Source: Myxococcales bacterium
Lineage (GTDB): Bacteria; Myxococcota_A; UBA9042
NCBI GenBank assembly: GCA_023954815.1
Contig: JAGSHB010000020.1
Coordinates: forward strand, 1-52,301
Direction of reading: 5' to 3'
Length of the DNA stretch: 52,301 bases
Below are positions 33,745 to 43,411 of this stretch, piece by piece. Each line of letters starts with the position of its first letter. Positions within the stretch are counted from its first letter, which is position 1. Both the position numbers and the translations under genes were made by a program. Below the pieces are notes generated by a model. It was not told the origin of the DNA. It searched no databases and was given only the letters and a program-made list of their open reading frames with translations.

Positions 33745-35258
33745 GTGTTCGTGCCCGATGGCGCCTTATTTCTCCACTCCTCCTCGCGATGTGTGCTCTT
33801 GGATGTGGGGCGGAAGTGAGCCCATTGACGACACCGATACCCGCTGACCGCGTGGTAGCGCCGGGGCTCTGGTTTGTGCTGACCAATATCGATCTTCAAC
33901 ACCTGCCTGCTGCTGTCCGACTTGCCGCAGGTAAGAAGTTGGAAGCCAGCCTAGCGCCCATCGACTTGGGTGGTCTCAAGATATCAGCAACCACGCTGCC
34001 GCTCACTGTCGGCGAGGGCGCAGCGACAATCACGAAGAGCCAAGATGTCGCGTTGGTTTTTCCTGTGTCGACGTCGCCGGTCCCGCTGGCTGCGGTGGCA
34101 CCTGGTCAGGCAGCTTGCGCCCTCAGCTGGCAAGCCAAGTCCGCCTCGCTCGTGCTGACCCTGCGCTTCGGTCGCTTGTCGTCGGGTGGTGTCGATATCG
34201 TGCTCACCGAGAGTCCGAAGTTCACGGTGGAGTCGGGCGCGCTGACCGACAGCAATCAGTGTCTGGCCAAATCGGGCTCAGCAACCACTGTAACTGCGCA
34301 CCTAGCGAACGCGGCAAAGAGCGCACTGAGCGCCAGTTACGTAAAGGCTGCGCGCACCGCCCTGAAGACGGTCATTCCACCAGCACTGGAGACATCGGTC
34401 GCCGTTTCGCTTGACGTGGAGGGTCAACCCATCACGGCGGAAATCCAGACAAAGTACCGAAAACTCGGGCCGATCAGTACAAAATCCGCCGATTCTCTCC
34501 TCGTACACAATGGCAGTTTCGCCGCCATCGGAATGGACCTGGGCGTTGACGTATCGCGGCACTCCTGCGCGCTGGACACCCCGCCGCCACAGCTTGTGGC
34601 CCAGCCGCTGCCCGTCAAGGCGCCGCAGCCCGTCGCAGCCGGCAAGGTGTTGCGCCGTGCCCTCGTGCTCGACCGCGCCGCGCTGAGTCACTTGGCGTGG
34701 AGCGCGGCCAGGGGCGGCGTGCTCTGCCGGGGAGTTGCCAGTGGCGTGGAGAAGCGACTGCCCGCGAATTGGGCCGCCAATGCAGTGCCAGCGTTGAGTC
34801 ATCTCGTCGATGCTGGGGATGTCGGCGCGCGATTTTGGCCTGGCAAACCTCCGACTGTTCGGGTGATCTCCATTGGTTCTCAAGCCGGCGTCGAGTGGCA
34901 CCTACCTGAGGCGGTCTTAGAAATGACGGCCCCAGTCGCGGGTGTAGAGATGGTCGTTTTGCGCGTGGAGGGTAATTTCCGCCTCGTGATCAGGCCAGAG
35001 ACGGCTTTGGGGGTTGCCTTCAAGATCGTCTCCGCGACGGTGGACTCCGCCGTGCTCTCGAGTCCAGTGCTGCCCAGCGCTGCCGTCGGCGATGGGCCTG
35101 CGCTACAAAAAGCGGTGGAAGGCGCGTTGCAGGGAATCTTCTCGGGCGCCCTGACATTGCCTGGGGGAGCCCTCGCCGGTAGCGCGGTCATTGTGGGTAG
35201 CTCTCGCGTCGCAGACCAGCTCTGGCTGTGGCTCGAAGGTGGCGCAACTACGCGCTAG
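33741..35258 (+). CDS. Hypothetical lipoprotein coupled to the propeller lipoprotein
   Basis: The GTG at 33741 overlaps the previous stop and gives 505 residues with a lipobox MCALGC. The mature part is beta-rich with long alternating segments and a few cysteines (Cys pairs near 110-190 and 285-350). I recognise no domain; a lipid-binding TULIP-like fold crossed my mind but has no motif support. A longer frame to 33711 is unlikely. Coupling with the upstream propeller lipoprotein implies equimolar synthesis and perhaps a complex on the outer membrane. Confidence 0.7.
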   Translation: MSVRARWRLISPLLLAMCALGCGAEVSPLTTPIPADRVVAPGLWFVLTNIDLQHLPAAVRLAAGKKLEASLAPIDLGGLKISATTLPLTVGEGAATITKSQDVALVFPVSTSPVPLAAVAPGQAACALSWQAKSASLVLTLRFGRLSSGGVDIVLTESPKFTVESGALTDSNQCLAKSGSATTVTAHLANAAKSALSASYVKAARTALKTVIPPALETSVAVSLDVEGQPITAEIQTKYRKLGPISTKSADSLLVHNGSFAAIGMDLGVDVSRHSCALDTPPPQLVAQPLPVKAPQPVAAGKVLRRALVLDRAALSHLAWSAARGGVLCRGVASGVEKRLPANWAANAVPALSHLVDAGDVGARFWPGKPPTVRVISIGSQAGVEWHLPEAVLEMTAPVAGVEMVVLRVEGNFRLVIRPETALGVAFKIVSATVDSAVLSSPVLPSAAVGDGPALQKAVEGALQGIFSGALTLPGGALAGSAVIVGSSRVADQLWLWLEGGATTR

Positions 35259-35339
35259 CCATCCACGGTGTCATGGTCGCGACGATCGCAGCATACTGCG
35301 TCACCCATCGTCGGTCTGCACGTTGAGGCCTTGAAATAA

Positions 35340-35366
35340 GGACGGCCACTGACAACAATGCCGTCC
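35340..35366. repeat. 7-bp inverted repeat in a spacer
   Basis: GGACGGC (35340-35346) and GCCGTCC (35360-35366) with a 13-base loop, in the 172-base gap after the lipoprotein pair. No T tract follows. Confidence 0.4.
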
Positions 35367-35430
35367 GCTGTGGCCATGCTGCAGAGACAACGATGCGGCC
35401 GAACGCCGGTTCACCGCCGCCCTAGGAGAG

Positions 35431-36168
35431 ATGATGACGACCCGACTAGCTGCCCTACGCCTCCGCTCGGTGTTCCTTTCCGCGGTCGCCCTATCCCTCG
35501 CGATGACGTTTGCCTGGGCCCCCGCGCCCGCTGCGGCGAAGGGCAAGCGCAAACGCAAGTTCAAAACGGTGCTCGACTTTGAGAGTCGCCTCAAAGATGA
35601 AAACAACAAGCCGGTCTCGGGGATCTTTCCGATGACATTCACGTTGCGCAGGCGGAAAGGTCGCAAGCGCATTTGGAAAGAGCGCCATTGGGTCGCCGTC
35701 AACAACGGCCGCTACCAGCTGCAGCTCGGGCGTCGCAAGAATCTGCCCAGGAAATTCGATCCCGACAAAACGCTGATCGAAGTTGCAATCGATGGCGCAG
35801 GCACCGTCCTGACGCAGGTCGTTTCGGGTGAGGTCAGCCAGGTAGTCGCGCGGCCAGCGGGCGCTGGTCGCCGCATGGTGAAATATGCCGAGAAGGCTGG
35901 TTTTGCGTATGATTCGGAACACTCGACTGTCTCGGATCGCGTCGGACCTTACACCGGCAAACTGCTGAAAGAGACGATCAACAAGCTCAAGAAACGCAAG
36001 GCGCGCATCAAACTCAGCCGCAATCGCATCAACCTGACGTCTGCTGGCGGCGTCGGTGGGACTCCTTTTGAGCAGATCTGCCCCCCCGGAACGATCATGG
36101 TGGGGCTCCGCGGCGGTTGCGGTATCTACATCGACAATGTGCAGGTGGTGTGCGCGCCTTTAGAGTAA
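35431..36168 (+). CDS. Hypothetical exported basic protein
   Basis: This 245-residue protein has a signal peptide ending near PAPAAA. A strongly basic segment follows (KGKRKRKFK). Residues 45-130 resemble a beta-sandwich: FESRLKDENNKPVSGIFPMTFTLRR then GRYQLQLG, similar in style to domains in other myxobacterial exported proteins. The C terminus has three cysteines (EQICPPGTIM, GGCGIYIDNVQVVC) that may form disulfides. The function is unknown. AGGAGAG precedes an ATGATG. The next lipoprotein gene starts 47 bases later. Confidence 0.7.
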   Translation: MMTTRLAALRLRSVFLSAVALSLAMTFAWAPAPAAAKGKRKRKFKTVLDFESRLKDENNKPVSGIFPMTFTLRRRKGRKRIWKERHWVAVNNGRYQLQLGRRKNLPRKFDPDKTLIEVAIDGAGTVLTQVVSGEVSQVVARPAGAGRRMVKYAEKAGFAYDSEHSTVSDRVGPYTGKLLKETINKLKKRKARIKLSRNRINLTSAGGVGGTPFEQICPPGTIMVGLRGGCGIYIDNVQVVCAPLE

Positions 36169-36215
36169 AATGGCCAGCGAGCCCTTCACATTCTCGTTCC
36201 TTAGGAGATGCGCCC

Positions 36216-36812
36216 ATGGTGCCCAGGACTCGACGCCGAATCGTGCGAGCCGGGCTGACAGTCATGGTGACGTTCGTCGCGCTATGCAGTGGCGGGTGCG
36301 ATAGCAGCAACGTCTTGGGCGGCGTCTGGCGCGCTGTCGGACCGCCGACCGGAGATGTGCTGATCGGTCGCGGATTGGGCGGAAAGTCTCGTCCAGGCGT
36401 TGAGTTGGTGTTGGGGCAATATGGCAGCAGTGTTTCGGGGTTGCTACGGTTTTACCGGTCACCGGACTACGACGTACCCAGACAGGCCGCGGCGCCATCT
36501 TTTGAGTGTGCATGTGCCTTCGTTCACAACGGCACCTGGAACGCCGACTCCGACCGACTGAGCTTCACGCTCAACGGGTGTCTCCCTGGTGCGGCAACAA
36601 AGGAGCAGCTCTTTGTTCGTGGCAATTTCGTGCTCGATCCCGGCAATTCGTCTGTAATGACGGGCACGATCGCTGTCGAACAGCTGCCGTCAAGACTGTA
36701 TCAACGCGAACAGGAATGGACCTTTGAGCGCGTGGAGGGGGTCTCTCAAAGTGATCTAGCCTGCGAGCGGCCCGTCCATGCCGACGATGGAAACGTGGCC
36801 AATGGGCAGTAG
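36216..36812 (+). CDS. Hypothetical small lipoprotein
   Basis: I start at ATG 36216 with AGGAG 8 bases upstream; 198 residues. The basic n-region MVPRTRRRIVRAG leads to a lipobox CSGGC (Cys at about 29). The mature protein is beta-rich, with one internal pair of cysteines (FECACAF) and another near SLSFTLNGC. It looks like a lipocalin- or META-sized beta barrel (VLGGVWRAVG then strands), but I cannot assign a family. The following gene starts about 46 bases later. Confidence 0.68.
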   Translation: MVPRTRRRIVRAGLTVMVTFVALCSGGCDSSNVLGGVWRAVGPPTGDVLIGRGLGGKSRPGVELVLGQYGSSVSGLLRFYRSPDYDVPRQAAAPSFECACAFVHNGTWNADSDRLSFTLNGCLPGAATKEQLFVRGNFVLDPGNSSVMTGTIAVEQLPSRLYQREQEWTFERVEGVSQSDLACERPVHADDGNVANGQ

Positions 36813-36858
36813 CCCTCCTGTGTCGTGCGTGGCCTTTCCGCGCGCGCGAGCACCAGCG

Positions 36859-38385
36859 ATGGCGGCCTGCATCGTGCGTTGCGTCACCGTCGCGCTGTGC
36901 GCCTCTGGGCTGTTGAATACGCGTCCTGCCCGTGCTCAGCCACGCGTTCCGCCCCGAGCCCAACCCACCACCCAACGCATCGCCCTTCCGCCGTCTGTGG
37001 AGTTGTTGCGCACGGACTTGACCGATGCGCAAAAAAGGGTGCGTCGCGTCGCGATCTTACCCTTGAGAAATGCAGTCGCTCGCGCCTCCGAGATGCTGGC
37101 GCCGACCGCTCCCCGCGACGCAGCAGTCGACCTGGTTCGGCTCGAACAACGCGTCATCGATGTTCTTCGCAGCCGGGATTTTGTCACCGTGATGACCCCG
37201 AGTGCTGTGCAGAGAAGATTGGCTTCCGATGCAGGGATGGCTGCCACAGCGCGTGCCGCTCAGGCCCGCTATCGATTGGGGCTGGAGTACTACCTCGGAC
37301 TGTCCAGTGCCCAAGCGATCCGCAGTTTGGAGGAGTCGGTCCGCCTGTACCGCGAGGTGTATCGGGACGTATCGTCGCCTAAAGCGTACGCCGACGCACA
37401 ATTCATGCTCGGCGTCAGCCTCGTCGACGCCGGCAACGCTCCTCAGGGTCATGTAGCGCTGAAGGCGGCTTTCGCTATCTCTCCGCAACGTCGTTTTCGT
37501 CAGGGTTTTTTTCCGCCTCGTGTCGAGCGTGCGCTGCATGCCGCGATGACTGACTACTTGAGCACAGGTCGTCACAGTCGTCCCTATGGCAGTGCTGCAC
37601 GACTCGGAAACATCGCCAAAAAGCTCTCAGTGGACGCAGTGATTACCGTCGCTGTGCGAAACGACAAGCAGGGCAACGCGGAAGTCCTACTCTCTGCGTA
37701 TCACGCCCGTCGCAATCGCTTCGAGGCCGACGTTGCGCTGCCAATCTCAGCGACCATGAGTCAACTCGAGGGGACGCTGACCCGTTGGCTCGATTGTGTG
37801 CCGATTCAATCTCGCGTCGGTGCGAAGTCAAAGAGTCGCTCAAAGCCTGTGTTTATGGATACATCGGCCGCATATGCGCAATTTCTTGTGCAGCCCACGC
37901 GTAAGGTTTTCCACAGTGTTGGCTTTGCCGCCGGTGTGTCCCAGCTGGTTCGGCCCGGGCTGGAATGGTTCGCTCGGGTCAACATGTTCACCAGTCTATC
38001 GGATCCCAACCGCGACCTCTTGCACGCCTTCAACTCGGTGCGTCTGCTGGCCGGGGTGAGCTTTGTGCTCAAACGCGGCGCCTTCAGATTTTGGCTGCGT
38101 CCTGGCTTCGATCTCCACGCATTTGGTAAGTTTTTCGCCAGCATTGACCCCGACTGTAAGCTCTTCGGCGAGTCACACCATCTCTGCGACGCCGGGACCG
38201 TCCGCACATTGCAGCAAGATCTACTGATGGGCTTTCACCTCGCCGCGGGTACCCACGTTGCCCTGGGTCGCAGGTTCTTTGTCTCCACCCACGTCTCAGG
38301 CAGCGCCTATATCTTTCCGCTGAGCAACACCGACGACCTTAACTTCCCTATCGGGGTTCAAGCCGGCCTCGGTTACCGGTTCTAG
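36859..38385 (+). CDS. Exported protein with helical N-domain and C-terminal outer-membrane barrel
   Basis: The frame is open from 36778; I prefer ATG 36859 because it gives a standard signal peptide (CVTVALCASGLL, cleavage near ARA). No start has a clear ribosome site, so this is uncertain. Residues about 60-200 contain a TPR-like helical region (AYADAQFMLGVSLVDAGNAPQG) with a motif VRRVAILPLRN typical of envelope proteins that begin with a strand. The last 150 residues alternate strands and end GLGYRF, the outer-membrane assembly signature. Function unknown; a receptor or pore scaffold is possible. Confidence 0.7.
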   Translation: MAACIVRCVTVALCASGLLNTRPARAQPRVPPRAQPTTQRIALPPSVELLRTDLTDAQKRVRRVAILPLRNAVARASEMLAPTAPRDAAVDLVRLEQRVIDVLRSRDFVTVMTPSAVQRRLASDAGMAATARAAQARYRLGLEYYLGLSSAQAIRSLEESVRLYREVYRDVSSPKAYADAQFMLGVSLVDAGNAPQGHVALKAAFAISPQRRFRQGFFPPRVERALHAAMTDYLSTGRHSRPYGSAARLGNIAKKLSVDAVITVAVRNDKQGNAEVLLSAYHARRNRFEADVALPISATMSQLEGTLTRWLDCVPIQSRVGAKSKSRSKPVFMDTSAAYAQFLVQPTRKVFHSVGFAAGVSQLVRPGLEWFARVNMFTSLSDPNRDLLHAFNSVRLLAGVSFVLKRGAFRFWLRPGFDLHAFGKFFASIDPDCKLFGESHHLCDAGTVRTLQQDLLMGFHLAAGTHVALGRRFFVSTHVSGSAYIFPLSNTDDLNFPIGVQAGLGYRF

Positions 38386-38415
38386 TTGTTGCGCTCGCCT
38401 CTCCGGAGTACTCGC

Positions 38416-40083
38416 ATGACCGACCCATCGTCCAGCACCCCAGTGACCACCGCTCGCGGTCCGCTCGTGATCGCCATTATGGATGGGGTGGGCATCGGCC
38501 GAAAAGATGAGGGCGACGCCGTTTTTCAAGCCGATACGCCGCATTTGGATGCCCTCTGGCAGCAGCCCGGTACCCGTCATTTGCGCGCCCATGGCCAGGC
38601 GGTTGGGCTGCCCAGTGACGGCGACATGGGCAACTCGGAGGTGGGGCACAACGCGCTGGGTGCCGGTCGCGTGGTGCGCCAGGGTGCTGCGCTGGTCAAT
38701 GATGCCTTTGCCTCCGGGGCCCTCTTTTCGGGGGATTGTTGGCAGTGGCTGACCGCTGATCTCGCTCAAAGTGGGGCGACCTTGCACCTCTGTGGCCTGC
38801 TCTCAGACGGCAATGTGCACGCCCATATCGACCATGTGTTTGCCCTCATTGATGGCGCGGCCGCTGCGGGTGTGCATCGGGTGAGGATTCATGCCTTAGC
38901 TGACGGTCGCGACGTCGCCGACCCCTCCTACGAGCGCTACCTCACAGCATTGGACGCACACCTAGCTCCACATGTGGCTGCCGGGCTCGACTATCGCTTG
39001 GCTTCGGGGGGCGGGCGCATGGTGGTCACCATGGATCGCTACGAAGCCGACTGGTCCATCGTCGAGCGTGGTTGGCGCGCTCACGTTCGAGGGTTGGCAC
39101 CGCGATATCCCTCATGGCAGGCCGCGCTGACCGCGTTGCGGAAACAATCCGGTGGGCAGAGCGATCAGACGGTGGGGCCATTTTGCATCGGCGACGAATT
39201 TGGCCTGGCCAACGGATCGGTGCGCGATGGCGACAGCTTCATCCTGTGGAACTTCCGCGGAGACAGGGCCATTGAGTTGTCACGCGCATTTGAAGAAAAG
39301 TCCGAATTTTCAGGGTTTGAGCGCGGTCCGCTGGCCAAGGTCAGATTCGCAGGGATGATGCAGTACGACGGCGACCTGCATCTGCCTCGGCGCTTTCTGG
39401 TGGCGCCGCCGACCATCGACAAGACGCTCAGTGAGTACGTATTAGCCGCCGGGCTCCATTCGCTCGCCGTTAGCGAGACACAGAAATTCGGTCACGTGAC
39501 CTACTTCTGGAATGGCAATCGCTCCGAACCCCTCCACCCGACGCTTGACGAGTGGATTGAGATTCCGTCCGACCGTGTCTCCTTTGACCAAGCTCCCGCC
39601 ATGAAAGCTGCCGAGATCACGGATGTCGTACTGGCTGCGCTGTCACGTGACACGCCGCCAGACATCATCCGCTTGAACTGGGCCAATGGCGACATGGTCG
39701 GTCACACCGGCGACTTTGCTGCTACGCGCGTGGCCATGGAGACGGTCGATCGGGAGGTCGGCCGCTTGGTCGCCGCCGTCCAGGCTGCGGGAGGGGTGCT
39801 GCTGCTTACCGCAGATCACGGCAATGCCGATGGAATGTGGATGCGGGCCAAGGATGGTACTCCGACCATCGGACCGGATGGTGTGCCCCAGGCCAAAACC
39901 AGTCACACGCTCGCGCCAGTGCCTTTTTCACTTGTCGATGGGCGGGCCGCACAGCGATGGCAGCTGCGGCAGGACCAACCTGAAGCCGGTCTGTCGAATG
40001 TCGCTGCTACTGCATTGGCCGTGCTCGGGTTGCCCGTGCCGCCGCACATGGATGCGCCGCTTGTCGAGCCCAGCGAGGGGTAG
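38416..40083 (+). CDS. gpmI: 2,3-bisphosphoglycerate-independent phosphoglycerate mutase
   Basis: GpmI interconverts 3- and 2-phosphoglycerate in glycolysis using two manganese ions. The 555-residue protein starts at ATG 38416 (GGAG upstream). IMDGVGIG carries the first metal Asp (23), and GDMGNSEVGHNALGAGR the phosphorylated Ser (74). ADGRDVAD follows, and TADHGNADGM provides C-terminal metal ligands. It is about 40 residues longer than typical, partly at the N terminus and partly in the acidic end. It converges on the nrdJ gene. Confidence 0.95.
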   Translation: MTDPSSSTPVTTARGPLVIAIMDGVGIGRKDEGDAVFQADTPHLDALWQQPGTRHLRAHGQAVGLPSDGDMGNSEVGHNALGAGRVVRQGAALVNDAFASGALFSGDCWQWLTADLAQSGATLHLCGLLSDGNVHAHIDHVFALIDGAAAAGVHRVRIHALADGRDVADPSYERYLTALDAHLAPHVAAGLDYRLASGGGRMVVTMDRYEADWSIVERGWRAHVRGLAPRYPSWQAALTALRKQSGGQSDQTVGPFCIGDEFGLANGSVRDGDSFILWNFRGDRAIELSRAFEEKSEFSGFERGPLAKVRFAGMMQYDGDLHLPRRFLVAPPTIDKTLSEYVLAAGLHSLAVSETQKFGHVTYFWNGNRSEPLHPTLDEWIEIPSDRVSFDQAPAMKAAEITDVVLAALSRDTPPDIIRLNWANGDMVGHTGDFAATRVAMETVDREVGRLVAAVQAAGGVLLLTADHGNADGMWMRAKDGTPTIGPDGVPQAKTSHTLAPVPFSLVDGRAAQRWQLRQDQPEAGLSNVAATALAVLGLPVPPHMDAPLVEPSEG

Positions 40084-40113
40084 TCGCCGCACCGGACTCG
40101 ACGTGGGTATCTG

Positions 40114-42978
40114 CTAGCTGCAGCCGCTGGTCTCGCCGCAATTCGGGCACTTGTGACAGGCGCCATTGCGCACCATCAGCGAGCCGCACGTGTGACAAGG
40201 CGGCGTATCCAGATCGGCCTTGTAGGTCACCTGGGTGGGCACAAATGTCTTCGCGCTCGGGGTTGGTGCAGCGGGCGCGGGCTTCGGCGTCGCCAAGACC
40301 GGGCTCACGGCACCTTCCGCTAGAAAACGCAGCGACAGCCAGCGGAAGATGTAGTCGGTGATCGACTTGGCGAACCGAATGTCCGCGTTGGATGTGAACC
40401 CGCTCGGCTCGTAGCGTGTATGGCTGAGCTTGTCGCACATCACCGCCAACGGGACGCCATGTTGCAAGGCGAGGGAGGCTGTCGTCGCCAAACTATCGAG
40501 CAGACCGGCGATGGTCGAACCCTCCTTGGCCATGGTGATAAAGAGCTCTCCTGGCGTGCCGTCGTCGAACATGCCCACCGTCACAAACCCTTCGTGCCCT
40601 GCGATAGAGAACTTGTGGGTCAACGCTTGGCGCTCATCAGGCAAGTGGCGCCGTTGAACCATGCTGTAATCCGTCACCGTTGTGGCAGGTGTGTCCGCCA
40701 CCTCTTCTGCCGGAGTGTCCTCTTCCGCCTCGAGTTTGGTGTTCAGCGGTTGGATGCGCTTGCAGCCATCGCGGTACACCGCCACCGCCTTCACACCGAG
40801 TTTCCAGGCGGTCATGTACGTGGTCGCGATGTCCTCGCGGGTGGCGTCGTGGGGCAGGTTGACGGTCTTGGAGATCGCGCCCGATAGAAAGGGCTGCACT
40901 GCCGCCATCATCCGAAGGTGTCCCAGATAGTGGATGGAGCGGCTGCCGTTGGCCGGCGCAAATGCACAGTCGAACACCGACAGGTCGCCTTTTCGCAAGC
41001 CAGGAGCGCCCTCGATGGTGTCGTGCTCGTCGATGAATGCCTCGATGCGAGCCAGCGCGTTTTCGTCGTAACCCAAGCGACGCAGGGCCGCGGGCACCTG
41101 CCGATTGACGATCTTCAGCATGCCGCCGCCGACTAGCTTCTTGTATTTCACCAGCGCGATGTCGGGCTCCACCCCGGTAGTGTCACAGTCCATCATGAAC
41201 GCGATGGTTCCGGTCGGAGCGAGCACGGTCAGCTGCGCGTTGCGAAAGCCGTTGGTCTCACCGACGGCCATGCATTCGTCCCAGGTCTTGCGCACCTGTC
41301 CCAGCAGCTCCAGTGGCACGAGGCTGCTGTCGATGCGACCGACTGCCTCCCTGTGTTGCTCCATGACGCCCAACATCGCCGAGCGGTTGGGTTTATACCC
41401 CGGGAATGTGCCGATCTGCCCAGCAATCCGGGCAGATTGCAGCGCCGCCTGTCCGTGCATCAGCGCGGTGATGGCGCCAGCGTAGGCCCGTCCATTTTCC
41501 GAATCGTAGGCCAGCCCGCGGGTCATCAAGAGGGCCCCAAGGTTGGCAAACCCGAGCCCCAATGGGCGAAAGTCATGGCTCTTCTTCTCGATCTTCTGCG
41601 TCGGGTAGCTCGCGAAGTCGACCAAGATCTCCTGCGCCGTGATCGTCAGATCCACCGCATGGGTGAATGCCTCGGTATCGAACTCGCCATCTTCGCGCAC
41701 GAATTTCATCAGGTTTAGACTGGCGAGATTGCAGGCAGAATCGTTGAGGAACATGTACTCGGAGCACGGGTTCGACGCCTCGATGTCGCCATCTTCCGGA
41801 CAGGTGTGCCAGCGATTGATGGTGGTGTCGAACTGCATCCCGGGGTCGCCACAGAGCCAAGCGGCGTCACTGATACCGTCCATGACCTCGCGTGCTCGGA
41901 GGGTTTCAACCGACGCGCCATCGCGCACAGCCTTGGTCACCCACGGTTTGTCATCGACCACCGCCTGCATGAACGCATCGGTCACGCGGACGGAGTGGTT
42001 GGCGTTTTGGAAGAACACCGAGTTGTACGCCTCGCCGTTGAAAGAGCCGTCATATCCGGCGTCGATCAGCGCCCAGGCCTTTTGCTCCTCGTGGGACTTG
42101 CTGCCGATGAACTCCATAATATCAGGGTGGTCTGCGTTGAGGATGACCATCTTCGCGGCGCGGCGGGTCTTGCCTCCGCTCTTGATGACGCCAGCGAACG
42201 CATCAAAGCCGCGCATGAAGCTCACGGGGCCGCTCGCCTCACCGCCGCCTGTGAGTCCTTCTTTCGACGAACGAATACTAGAGAGGTTGCTGCCAGCGCC
42301 CGAGCCGCCCTTAAAAAGCATGGCCTCGGTGTGAGCCAGCTTGAGGATGCTGTCCATGGAGTCTTGCACGCCATTGATGAAGCACGCCGAGCACTGCGGC
42401 TTTTCATCCACACCCACGTTGAACCAGACCGGTGAATTGAAGGCCATGTGCTGGTGCAAGGCCAACCAGGTGAGCTCTGATTCGAAGGTGTCCGCGTCGG
42501 CTGGGGTCGCGAAATAACCGGCCTCCCGGCCCCACTTTGCGATGGTTCCGGTCACGCGGCCGATCAACTGCCGAACGCTGTGTTCGCGCTGTACGCTGCC
42601 CAAGGCGCCCCGAAAGTATTTCGAAGAGACCACGGCGGTGGCCGTTTGCGACCAACCTTTGGGGAATTCTACGCCGCGCTGCTCGAACACCGTGGAGCCA
42701 TCGGCGGCGCTGATCAGCGAGTCACGTCGCTCCCAGACCACTTCGTCGAAGGGATGAACCCCTTGCCGGGTATTGCGTCGCTCAACGGTCAGTCCGTCAG
42801 CGTCCTTGGGCCGCCGCTGCGAACGCTCCCAAGGCGCCTTCTCGGGAGCGGTAGCGACGGGAGCAGTATCACCGAATCGCATTTGTCGTTGCATGGTGGG
42901 CTGCTCCGCTGCCGGGATCTCTGCCTCGCCAATCGTTGCATCCAAAACGTCTGTGTCTCTGACCGTGCTCTTACTCAC
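40114..42978 (-). CDS. nrdJ: Vitamin B12-dependent (class II) ribonucleotide reductase
   Basis: This 954-residue adenosylcobalamin-dependent enzyme makes deoxyribonucleotides with or without oxygen. Recognisable blocks in order are the N-terminal ATP-cone-less lead, FNSPVWFNVG, KGGSGAGSNLSSIRS, the substrate block NPCSEYMFLNDSACNLASLNL and LAPTGTIAFMMDCDTTGVEPD. A TSCPD domain follows at about 775-880, and the C-terminal zinc ribbon reads CHTCGSLMVRNGACHKCPNC. The start is GTG behind GAGGAGG. The mRNA leader lies in a 433-base spacer shared with obgE; I found no cobalamin riboswitch there, but an NrdR-like box is present. Confidence 0.95.
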   Translation of the reverse strand: MSKSTVRDTDVLDATIGEAEIPAAEQPTMQRQMRFGDTAPVATAPEKAPWERSQRRPKDADGLTVERRNTRQGVHPFDEVVWERRDSLISAADGSTVFEQRGVEFPKGWSQTATAVVSSKYFRGALGSVQREHSVRQLIGRVTGTIAKWGREAGYFATPADADTFESELTWLALHQHMAFNSPVWFNVGVDEKPQCSACFINGVQDSMDSILKLAHTEAMLFKGGSGAGSNLSSIRSSKEGLTGGGEASGPVSFMRGFDAFAGVIKSGGKTRRAAKMVILNADHPDIMEFIGSKSHEEQKAWALIDAGYDGSFNGEAYNSVFFQNANHSVRVTDAFMQAVVDDKPWVTKAVRDGASVETLRAREVMDGISDAAWLCGDPGMQFDTTINRWHTCPEDGDIEASNPCSEYMFLNDSACNLASLNLMKFVREDGEFDTEAFTHAVDLTITAQEILVDFASYPTQKIEKKSHDFRPLGLGFANLGALLMTRGLAYDSENGRAYAGAITALMHGQAALQSARIAGQIGTFPGYKPNRSAMLGVMEQHREAVGRIDSSLVPLELLGQVRKTWDECMAVGETNGFRNAQLTVLAPTGTIAFMMDCDTTGVEPDIALVKYKKLVGGGMLKIVNRQVPAALRRLGYDENALARIEAFIDEHDTIEGAPGLRKGDLSVFDCAFAPANGSRSIHYLGHLRMMAAVQPFLSGAISKTVNLPHDATREDIATTYMTAWKLGVKAVAVYRDGCKRIQPLNTKLEAEEDTPAEEVADTPATTVTDYSMVQRRHLPDERQALTHKFSIAGHEGFVTVGMFDDGTPGELFITMAKEGSTIAGLLDSLATTASLALQHGVPLAVMCDKLSHTRYEPSGFTSNADIRFAKSITDYIFRWLSLRFLAEGAVSPVLATPKPAPAAPTPSAKTFVPTQVTYKADLDTPPCHTCGSLMVRNGACHKCPNCGETSGCS

Positions 42979-43411
42979 CTTGTACCTCCTCAGATGCCGC
43001 AGTTCATCGCCCTGTTACAGGGTCAAGCACAAGCTGTTGCGGTCAAGAAAATCGCCGAATACCAGATATGGTGGTTTCACAGATTTTTCACCGGCAAAAA
43101 GAGCCCAACTCTCTACCCCTTGTGGCGCAAACGACATCTCGGACACATCTAGTGGTGGTGTAACACCCCGACTCTGCGATCGATCACGAAGTCAGCGCGG
43201 CCGCGCCTCAGCGAACGCTTGATCCGGGTCAAGGAACGGATGCTGTCGGTGCTGCAATTCGCAAGCGCGCAGATGATCAGCTCCCGGGCGTTTGGCCGTG
43301 CATCCATACAATTGCCGGATCTGAATCCATTTCGACGTTGCCAAGTGCCCTTCGCCCTTGCGCGGAACATCGCAGACGCGTATGTCGGCCGCTGTTAACC
43401 GGGGAAGCATC
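42979..43411. other. Divergent nrdJ-obgE regulatory spacer
   Basis: About 430 bases without a gene. It contains the palindrome CCCTGT-T-ACAGGG (43010-43022) in the nrdJ leader, an NrdR-like box at 43059-43074, and a weaker similar site at 43143-43158 overlapping a GGTGT-A-ACACC palindrome (43157-43167). I see no clean promoter hexamers for either gene. Confidence 0.5.
43059..43074. promoter_or_regulatory. NrdR-box-like site upstream of nrdJ
   Basis: ATACCAGATATGGTGG matches 11 of 16 positions of the NrdR consensus ACACWATATATWGTGT, including the ATAT centre and GTG end. A second candidate 84 bases away (43143) matches 9 of 16. Known sites usually come in pairs about 31 bases apart, so this is tentative. 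Confidence 0.35.

Noticed and set aside
42979-43411. Cobalamin riboswitch upstream of the B12-dependent reductase
   Set aside because: A GGTGAAAA-like fragment exists on the minus strand, but the B12-box and the other conserved cores are missing.
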